Positions 56,803 through 64,000 of a stretch of 64,000 nucleotides of DNA are shown here, in pieces. The stretch spans positions 1 to 64,000 of the forward strand of contig NC_009042.1 in NCBI RefSeq assembly GCF_000209165.1, written 5' to 3'. The position numbers were made by a program, and so were the translations under genes. Positions within the stretch are counted from its first letter, which is position 1; each line of letters opens with the position of its first letter. The stretch comes from Scheffersomyces stipitis CBS 6054 (taxonomy: Eukaryota > Ascomycota > Pichiomycetes > Serinales > Debaryomycetaceae). The notes under the pieces were generated by a model that did no database searches, was not told where the DNA came from, and was given only the letters and a program-made list of their open reading frames with translations.

Positions 56803-56888
56803 GGATGAAATAAATTATCTCAGAAACGGCTTAAATTCCTAGAGTATCCCACAGTCTACCAAATTCGACAAGAGAAAAACCACACAAC

Positions 56889-58136
56889 ATGTCGGGAGTC
56901 AAGAGACCAAGAGAATCGAAGACAAACGAAATTAGAATTGCCTCTTATGCCGAAGAGCCATCTGCTGTGGTTGGATCATTCTTCAATGGGTTGTCTGTTC
57001 CTACTCTGACTGAGTTTGACTTATACAAACATAAGAAATCTGATAAATATGTTGTCCATGGTGAAACGGAAACTTTAGATTACAATGGAGAGAGTCTTGC
57101 TGACGAGCTGAACGACTATTTTGTTGCATTGTACGATCCATTGAACAAGTCTGTTGATTTGTACAAGGCTCCATTTGTCGATGCCAAGGTCACAGCAAGA
57201 ACCAAGCGTGTGTTCAAAGGTCCTTCTGTTAGACAAGCTGGTGTCAGAAATGTCACTCAACGTAATGCATTGGGTGAAGCTTTCGGTACCAAGAAAGCTA
57301 AGGCTGCCATCACCAACTTGGAAAAGAACAGAATTGATTCTGAGAAGTTACAAGATATTGAATTAGATATCGTGGACAACGTCAAACTGTCAACCCAAGA
57401 TTTGCCAACCAGAGAAAAGATGGCCGAAAGCGTCACCAACGACAGACCCACTCCTTTGGCTAACGTCGACGCTACAAACGTTGAAGATATCTACCCATTA
57501 GTCAATATAATACCGAAGAAGGACTGGACTTTCTTGCGTATTGGTCCTTTCTTGAGCGAGGAAGATGAAAAGAAAAGAATTGAATTGTTGCCTTACAGTG
57601 GCTCCAATTACATCAACAAGCATCTCACATTATTGGTAGCACAAAAGAACTCCGAAAAATTGCAAGTGTTAATCTATGCTTCACTTTTATTTGGTGTCTA
57701 CGAAAACAGAAGAGTCAGAGACAAGCAATCTTTGATGACCAGATTACAAAACAAACCTTCTGAAGTATTAGTAGATGGTATCTTGGAAAAGTTTGCTATT
57801 GCCCGTTCTTCCCAAGTAGGTAAGTCGAAGGACCGATCTTTTGTCATCGATCCTCATCACGAAGATATGTTATTGTGTTACCTATTGGCCCTTATCCTTC
57901 ACATAGACAACTTCATGGTCGAATTGCCACCATTGGCTAACGAGTTAAACATGAAGCCTACAAGATTAACTGGCTTGTTCAAGGCTTTGGGTGCGGTAAT
58001 CAAGGCTGCCACTGTTGGCCAAGCCGAAGCCTTTGGTATTCCAAAGGCCGCTGCAAGCACCTACAAGATTGCTTCCTTGAAGGTCCCTTTCAAGTTACCA
58101 GAAATGACCAGAAGGGGCAAGCGTGGTGGTCGTTGA
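56889..58136 (+). CDS. RPA49: RNA polymerase I subunit A49
   Basis: Pol I-specific subunit; with A34.5 it forms a TFIIF-like dimer, and its C-terminal tandem winged helix supports elongation and initiation. The 415 residues equal yeast A49. N-terminal dimerisation region: IASYAEEPSAVVGSFFNGL, YVVHGETETLDYNG. Linker: RTKRVFKGPSVRQAGV. Tandem winged-helix region (about 185-405): YPLVNIIPKKDWTFLRIGPFL, VLVDGILEKFA and LLCYLLALILHIDNFMVELPPLANELNM. The C-terminus is basic (RRGKRGGR). Confidence 0.96.
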   Translation: MSGVKRPRESKTNEIRIASYAEEPSAVVGSFFNGLSVPTLTEFDLYKHKKSDKYVVHGETETLDYNGESLADELNDYFVALYDPLNKSVDLYKAPFVDAKVTARTKRVFKGPSVRQAGVRNVTQRNALGEAFGTKKAKAAITNLEKNRIDSEKLQDIELDIVDNVKLSTQDLPTREKMAESVTNDRPTPLANVDATNVEDIYPLVNIIPKKDWTFLRIGPFLSEEDEKKRIELLPYSGSNYINKHLTLLVAQKNSEKLQVLIYASLLFGVYENRRVRDKQSLMTRLQNKPSEVLVDGILEKFAIARSSQVGKSKDRSFVIDPHHEDMLLCYLLALILHIDNFMVELPPLANELNMKPTRLTGLFKALGAVIKAATVGQAEAFGIPKAAASTYKIASLKVPFKLPEMTRRGKRGGR

Positions 58137-58251
58137 AGTGACCAAAAAGTTGCATAACTTGTATATTATTCAAATATTGACAATCAAATAAATTTTATTG
58201 TTCAACTTATAGTTCTATATTTAAATGTAGTAATTAGAATGGGGATACTAT

Positions 58252-59097
58252 CTATAGAAGAGTCTTTTCTAGTTTCATGAACCAGAAAAACGTAATAATA
58301 AATACTACTCCAACCAACCCTTCTTCCAACAATGCCATCAATGCATAGTACTTATAGTCGCCAAAGATAATCATGTACTTGCTTGGATTGCCAAAACTAA
58401 TTCCGTGGAATGAAGATAACAACGAGTAAACACATCTCACCAATAAGAGAGGAGCGGCAACCAAAAGAAACATGCAAATTCTTGTGAATACTGCGTGCTT
58501 ATTAGCAATATAGATTAAAATTGCAGTCATGGCAAGAACACAAAGCGTAAAGAGGACCGAAGAGACTCTGAATAGAGTATTTGTTGACGAGGGAGTTGGA
58601 CCATCAGTTGAAATACTAGAAGAGCCCACAATTGAACAAATAATAGCAGCAAGAATCGTAAGTGTCACAACTCTCAATGGAGTAAAATTGAACCTTCCAA
58701 ATTTAAATTGCGGTTGATCAGGTTCTTCCAATTTGCCCATTCTTGGGTCTCCCTTCAACATAGTCTCCAAGTATGGAAATAAAGACTTGGTCAAAACACC
58801 AAGAGAAACAGTATTGAAAATGTATGTGGCGATAAACAAACCCGAAACCAAATTCTTATGCAGTAAAAGAATAACCCCAGTTATACCACCAGCAAATTTA
58901 AGAAGTGTGAAAACAGTGAAATAAATGCAAAACCCTTTCAAACCAGCGGAGCTAATAAATGCAAAATTTAAAGTCACCAACGTGACTGTAGTAACACACA
59001 AGAGGGCAAACCAAATAAGTTGGACATAGAAGACAATTTCCCATTCGTGATTGAATGGAAGATCTTTCATTACTAAATCTGTAATTGAAAAGGCCAT
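58252..59097 (-). CDS. Seven-span fungal membrane protein, unknown function
   Basis: Not assigned to a characterised family; the arrangement resembles fungal seven-transmembrane proteins of DUF7702 type, but this is a guess. The 281 residues hold seven hydrophobic segments (about 22-48, 54-76, 84-105, 145-163, 180-200, 208-230 and 250-272), with a cytosol-like loop containing KGDPRMGKLEEPDQPQFKFGRF between segments three and four. Acidic E/D and aromatic residues occur inside several segments. The long upstream region carries two palindromic sites (59363-59424). Confidence 0.85.
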   Translation of the reverse strand: MAFSITDLVMKDLPFNHEWEIVFYVQLIWFALLCVTTVTLVTLNFAFISSAGLKGFCIYFTVFTLLKFAGGITGVILLLHKNLVSGLFIATYIFNTVSLGVLTKSLFPYLETMLKGDPRMGKLEEPDQPQFKFGRFNFTPLRVVTLTILAAIICSIVGSSSISTDGPTPSSTNTLFRVSSVLFTLCVLAMTAILIYIANKHAVFTRICMFLLVAAPLLLVRCVYSLLSSFHGISFGNPSKYMIIFGDYKYYALMALLEEGLVGVVFIITFFWFMKLEKTLL

Positions 59098-59362
59098 TTT
59101 TTGATAAATAGAGACTTTGAGTATGTATTCAGCTGAGCACTATAATTAAGAACAAGAAAACTTAAAACCTAAGGAATGGGACTCAATTTATACATTTTCG
59201 CCTATATACCCCATCTCAGAAATTGAGTCTTACTATTGCACTTTGTATTTCAAACAGGGCTTTTACTTACCCACCTCCGTTGAATATCTTTGCAAAAGAC
59301 TTTGATACGGTTATTTTTTATGTACAAATTCCTCTTTTGTTGCATTTGACGCATATCCGCTT

Positions 59363-59424
59363 TGCGATTAGGTAAGCGCAAATTGGCGATACGTATATAC
59401 CTCTTATGCGATTACATAAGCGCA
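59363..59424. promoter_or_regulatory. Two 18-bp palindromic sites, 44 bp apart
   Basis: TGCGATTAGGTAAGCGCA (59363-59380) and TGCGATTACATAAGCGCA (59407-59424). Each is a dyad of TGCGATTA and TAAGCGCA arms (one mismatch); the copies differ only in the two central bases. The spacing equals about four helical turns. They lie about 265-330 bp upstream of the seven-span gene. The second contains TTACATAA, near bZIP (Yap-type) sites. The factor is unknown. Confidence 0.6.
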
Positions 59425-60319
59425 CTACCGTAACTGAAGAATATGCGTTGCACTTTATTTTATAGCTAATGGATATCAGATCTATACTGTAATGCTAGGC
59501 TCACGGAATTTCATGGTCCATTCTACCAGCCTTCGGTTGCACTTCCTGACGTGCCCAGAAATATTTTGATTTTTCTGTGGTGTCTCCGAATCTTATTATC
59601 ATTAGAAATTATTGTTTCGGGTTTAAGGCAATTTGGGCTTGTCAAATCTTACGGCAAACTCATCACTTTGACAATAAAGTAGACTAATGTGTACACAGCC
59701 TCTCACTGTCATTGTACGGCTTTGTTTCTAGTTCACATCCATCTTTTGTAGTCAGTCTTTTACGAGTCGTGATTTCTTGCATCATGTTTTCAATGATATT
59801 CATTGCGGCTACAACCGTCGCTAATACTTTCATAATTAACTAAATCGTAAAGATTTACCTATCCCTCTTTGGATGCTAGCTTTTTGAATTTTGTTATTTT
59901 TTTCCTACCAAGAAACGGAATGAGTTGATCATCCAGCAAGTGTTTTGCAGCTACATTTACTTCTTAAATTCCTATATTGAGCTCCCGTAACAATGACATT
60001 GACTTTTGCTCGTCCCGTTACCATCATCACATTTACCAAGTACCTTGTATACGCTTAGCACTATTCCTCAATTTCGGAAAATAGTCTCTTCAAGTACCGA
60101 CTGGAATATGTGGCACTTCCTCAAACCCAAAACTATCTGAGCCACCAATGGCCATTGTTTCTTCTGTATCTAATCAAATATAGAAAAGAGATTTCATCGA
60201 GTAGAAGATCATTCTTGTAATCTGGGATAATACTAGTTTCTCCAGTGCTATTCAAGTACAGCAATTATCAGATCCCACACAAACAACTTTGCCTCCCCCC
60301 TTTCTCTCACGCGACAATG

Positions 60320-61500
60320 AATTCTTTCATTCCTGAACGAAATGGCTGTCTATTATGTCTTCGATAGAAGCTTCACCATACACATGACACTTGAGCACTT
60401 CTCTGATAACTTCAACAATCTTTCCCGTGAAAAGGTGACGTTCACAGGAGTTAGCTAACAGCTTCGATGATTCTTCGTTGTGATAAAGCAAGCTCTTATT
60501 TTCAGAAGAAAATATCAATACGCCATGCCAAAAACAGTGTCAGTTGCTAATCTTCTGAAGCCATAAGAGTCATCACAGCACCAGCGAGAGTTTCAATTGC
60601 TTCAAAAGTAGAAAGTATCAATCTCTTCCACTTTCAACAATTGATATTAGCATTGAGTTAGAGATCCTTTTATTGAATCTGCATACGTATCATATCACTT
60701 GGGCGTAGCTATCATTGAAAGCTGCTGTTGAGAACTAGCCAGAAACTACTGTTTTTGAGAGTTCCATCAGATTCATTTTCTGCTACTCTGGAACATGAAA
60801 CTGTTGACAAGATCATTTCAGGTAATGAATAGATGCCGTTCAGGTACTCTTCTTTCATATGTATGGTGTCTTCCTAGTTAGTCTTACCAAATGTTGCTTT
60901 TTCCATTGTTTATGATATAACATTGAATGGCATTGCGTATTCTGATAAACTAACGTACAAGATAAAATACAATTGAGGTTAATAGTCATTTCTTCTGTTG
61001 GAACGTGATAATTTCCATTTAAATGGCGTAGGTTATCATTACCGAATACTGTAGCCATAACAGACCTCTATTATCTTACGGTTATCGTCGGTTCAAAAAG
61101 ACTGCAATTAAAGTGCTTCATCTTCATTGTGCAGATCTTAGTCTACGGAAACGAAAGCTTCGACTTAGACACATTTTTGGGAACAGTTTCAGCTCAACAA
61201 GTGTGGGCATTTTTAATACCAACTTCGGACAGTTCCTGAATTGGAATAATGAGCCATAGCTCTTGAGAAACAACTTGAAGTCGGGGCTAGGCATCAGGTC
61301 ACCAATCCCTTAAATCAATCTCATCAAACTGCACCCAATATTGATTCCGAAAGTCTTGACCAAGAATAATATTGGAAATAGCGAACGTACTGGCACTGAT
61401 ACAAGAAAATTACATGCTGGGCCATGTACTTCTGCTTCAAAGAAAATTCTCAAAATACCTACAGTAGCCTTAGCTGATCATAATATCATCTATTTATTCA
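60320..61500 (-). pseudogene. Decayed reading frame, possible retroelement relic
   Basis: Protein-like minus-strand stretches broken by stops and frame changes. Near 61315-61390 the segment AISNIILGQDFRNQYW and following residues looks like the ILGxDF region of a retroviral-type protease. A stretch just upstream (about 61400-61460) with EAEVHGPACNFLVS is in another frame. At 60855-61058 a 67-codon frame and at 60327-60518 a 63-codon frame (LFSSENKSLLYHNEESSKLL-like) follow in the same direction. No reverse transcriptase, integrase or LTR was recognised, so identity is weak; it could be a cellular gene relic. Confidence 0.3.
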
Positions 61501-61978
61501 TATAATGCCATTCTATGTCGGAAGAAGAAATTACTTGGAAAAGTGAGTTATTGGGTAGAGGAGTATTTCAATTATGTAAATAAAGTGCAAAATTCTCACA
61601 TTCATATTGTACAAATCAAAATGAGCAATTGAGGCAATAAACTTGCCACCTTCTAGTAAAACAAACTCTTCTTTGATTCATCAGCATATTATTATGATAT
61701 TTCTGAAGTCAAGTACCCTGCAGCCAGTTCAGGTATCTAGCCATAGTAGATCATTTGTAAAACCAGGTGAGTTCCAGCGATTTCATGTACTCAAGCATCA
61801 TTTTTCGCACCCATTTTTGCTTAAATGATGACTCTCAATTTGAGGAGTACTAAACAAGGAATATCTGCTTTAGTGAATCTACGGGAACTTGTGTTCCAGC
61901 AAAGGGGCATATATTTCAAAACTAGATAATCAAATTATTTTTGGAGAAACCGACTTCGGGCTCGCATAATATCATCAT

Positions 61979-62623
61979 TTAGACAAGCAAACAGACAGCA
62001 GCAGCAACCATACCGGTCAAACCAACAGCAACCATGTTGGAACCTGCAGCGTTTTGAGCCTCAACGGAAGTGGTGTTGGTGACGTTGGCATCAGCACTAG
62101 TGACTGGTTCTCTGGTAATATTGGCACAGGCGATTCTGGTGTTGTCCAAAAGATGAACTACAACAGATAAGCCTCCGATGTAAGCCTTATTGTCTGGGTT
62201 CAAGGAAAGGTAGTCGTCGACGTACGAGAGATCAGCAGATTGTCCCTCAATGTTGCCGTGCTTGCCTGCCAAGTCACCAACTTCCTTACCGGCAGCATCG
62301 GTAGCGTTAACACTTCCACCGAATGGGTTCAAGTGAGCCAATGTTCCAGTACAGTTTCCATCAGTTGGGACAGGATGTTCGTGGACGTGGTAAGGGAATG
62401 GGCCACCTGTAGATGGCAAGCCCAGTAAGTCAACAGAAACAAGAACCGAGCCGTTCTGGGCTGCTGAGAAAGAAACAGTACCAGTAACATCATAGTTACC
62501 AGCAGGCTCAAAAGTAGCTACATACTTAAAATCATCGGGAGAATCAGTGGAGATGGGAGCTTCGCCGCAAATTGCAACCGAAGAGAGAGCCAAAGCACCT
62601 AAAACTTTTTGAGTAGAGACCAT
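61979..62623 (-). CDS. SOD4: GPI-anchored extracellular Cu-only superoxide dismutase
   Basis: Sod4/5/6-type enzyme that dismutates superoxide outside the cell. The 214 residues have a signal peptide (VLGALALSSVAICGEA). Copper ligands are in YHVHEHPV, LAHLNPFGG and VVVHLL. Disulfide partners are likely in GNCTG and IACANI. The family lacks the zinc site and electrostatic loop of SOD1, and this protein shows the short loop after HGNIEG. A Ser/Thr/Asn tail with NxT sequons precedes NAAGSNM and a hydrophobic GPI tail. SOD4, SOD5 and SOD6 cannot be told apart here; the symbol is provisional. Confidence 0.92.
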   Translation of the reverse strand: MVSTQKVLGALALSSVAICGEAPISTDSPDDFKYVATFEPAGNYDVTGTVSFSAAQNGSVLVSVDLLGLPSTGGPFPYHVHEHPVPTDGNCTGTLAHLNPFGGSVNATDAAGKEVGDLAGKHGNIEGQSADLSYVDDYLSLNPDNKAYIGGLSVVVHLLDNTRIACANITREPVTSADANVTNTTSVEAQNAAGSNMVAVGLTGMVAAAVCLLV

Positions 62624-64000
62624 TATTGATATGTTAAAGTACCAAAAACAATTTCAAGGGCAAAAAATGGTTTCAGTAATGGAAATTGTCTACTTCTTAA
62701 ATACCACCAATTTTCTGCAGGGCCAACAACATGTAAACAGGGGTATGTAAGTTTTCCACAACCGTAGTCGAAAAGTTTGTCTGCAATTTCATTTTTTATT
62801 TTTGTTACTGCATTGTTTGCCCCAAATAGCTCCGATTTAACAACGAGGGTGAATAATTGAGCGGAAACGTTTATTTTACCCAATTGAGTCTAGAATTGGC
62901 CCAACTGATTTTTGTTTGAAAGAATTTCCACTTGACATATTGGGTTGATATTTAAGTAACCTGGTTAACTATTTCTTGGTACTTACCTATTCAATGAAGT
63001 CAAGTCAATTATAATTGTTCCTTTGACGTAAACTGGTGCTGAAATTGAGGCTCCAACCGCATATGATTTCCATTCCTTTCTACTGCGATTGAATTGATTA
63101 GATCGAATAGATGAACGTCTGTGAGTGGCTGGAATTGCTAGCAACAATATAAATTGTGTCCTGTTCCTGCATTGCTAATTTTACCATGCGTTTAGTGCCC
63201 ATTGATGAAACAGATAAAAATTAATATGTAGTACGCATCAATGGTTTGGGATGTGACAGCCAATAAGATTGACCTAAACAAGAAAGTTTCGGCCCGAACT
63301 GTTGTTGATGTCAGAGCGAGTCCGAATTTGGATCTAGGATACAATGGACAATTTCATGACCAAGTAACCGTCTACGGTCGGTGGCCCTTGGAAGCAGACG
63401 GAAGTAAATTCACACTTCAGTAGAAGAGAATCAAAGGCCAAAAACCTCGAAACCAGCGACTTTGCAGGCCCTTTATATGGATTGGCGGATTCATTGCTGA
63501 GCAAATATTGTTACAATACCAAGATACTGATGAGAGAATTTACTTCCCAAAAGTGGAGCATGAAGTTGCTCAACTCTGTAGCTCAATTACATAGCCAATA
63601 CATGCAGTGTCATAGAGGTATTCTTCTATTATCCGGTACCTTACAGCTAAGAGGGCAGAAATTCAAACTGCGGACGACTCCCACTAATTACTCGGCTTTA
63701 GCTATTGCTCCCTTGGCCATAGCCGACTAAACTAAGGCGACTAACCTGGGGCTTGTGGGCTCTTGGCACCTGCAGGATTTCCTGTCTGATATGCGCGAAA
63801 TTAAACTAACATGCATCTGACACTTCCTCTATCAAAAGTTCACAAACAGCAAACTCACTACATTAGTAATAGTGTATGTTTCTACACCCAGCATCATACT
63901 ACATACTACAACTGGAACACATGTATATACCGTTATTAGGACGCATAACCTTGCTCGACTGGCCGGTGATTTTCATCTCATTTGTGCTTGCTTGGGCAGA
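62624..64000. other. Right-edge intergenic region
   Basis: About 1.4 kb without a supported gene. It includes the SOD promoter. Frames at 63241-63423 and 63482-63730 (plus) and 62623-62883 (minus) lack recognised features. A gene beyond the window edge may use the right end as its promoter. Confidence 0.5.

Larger units (their letters stand above)
59098..61978. other. Gene-poor region
   Basis: 2.9 kb with no intact gene. The left end is the promoter of the seven-span gene and the right end the 3' flank of SOD. A decayed minus-strand frame is noted at 60320-61500. The rest, 59430-60300 and 61500-61970, holds only short frames without features. Confidence 0.55.

Noticed and set aside
63241..63730. 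Two plus-strand frames near the right edge as a possible gene.
   Set aside because: Different frames separated by stops, no domain, no splice signals seen.
1..64000. tRNA genes.
   Set aside because: A search by eye for B-box-like GTTCRANNC with a plausible acceptor stem found none; a covariance-model scan would be decisive.

Overview
The window looks like the left end of a chromosome from an ascomycete yeast of the CTG clade (a Scheffersomyces/Debaryomyces-like Saccharomycotina yeast). Evidence: compact, mostly intronless nuclear genes; two short introns with GTAAGT or GTATGT donors and TACTAAC branch points; HYR/IFF-type wall protein, CDR-type drug pump and GPI-anchored Cu-only SOD families typical of Candida relatives; an IND1 gene, which implies respiratory complex I; and CTG codons at positions where serine fits better than leucine, most strikingly inside a helicase Walker A loop (7333-7335). 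The species is inferred, not proven. Translations described here use the standard code, so CTG positions are uncertain.

1-10.3 kb is subtelomeric. A 24-bp tandem array at the window edge (1-570) is followed by a conserved 1.3-kb leader and a 2159-residue ORF, a GC-rich hairpin, a second shorter array of the same 24-bp unit in the same orientation (8631-8838), and a second diverged leader without its ORF (8839 to about 10260). This is the layout of S. cerevisiae Y' elements separated by internal telomeric tracts. The ORF combines five repeats of a zinc-finger-bearing module, a tyrosine-recombinase-like domain and a RecQ-like SF2 helicase. This is the most unusual object in the window and may be a telomere-associated mobile or self-amplifying element.

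10.6-24.8 kb is a subtelomere-to-core transition with surface and accessory genes: a secreted Kex2-type precursor of unknown function, a CDR-type ABC transporter with a Tac1-like DRE upstream, a HYR/IFF-type wall protein with 17 repeats of 38 residues and no GPI tail, 2.4 kb without a supported gene, and a Gfo/Idh/MocA dehydrogenase.

25-59 kb is ordinary dense yeast core: GPI-type secreted proteins (25.1, 42.4 and 54.9 kb), VPS24 divergent from a SNA3-like gene, RFC5, MXR1, UBP9/13, MEH1/EGO1, an LRR protein, an AMMECR1 protein, a POT1-type thiolase between two DGK1 paralogues, IND1 divergent from MSS1, RSC4 divergent from TAH18, MSF1, MRPL16, a BLOC-1-like subunit, JJJ3/DPH4 divergent from RPA49, and a multi-pass membrane protein. 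Themes are mitochondrial translation and Fe-S assembly (IND1, MSS1, TAH18, MSF1, MRPL16), endosome/vacuole function (VPS24, SNA3, MEH1, BLOC-1) and lipid metabolism (POT1, two DGK1 genes).

59.1-64 kb is gene-poor: a pair of palindromic sites, a decayed reading frame that may be a retroelement relic, and a GPI-anchored Cu-only superoxide dismutase. No tRNA, rRNA or CRISPR array was recognised.
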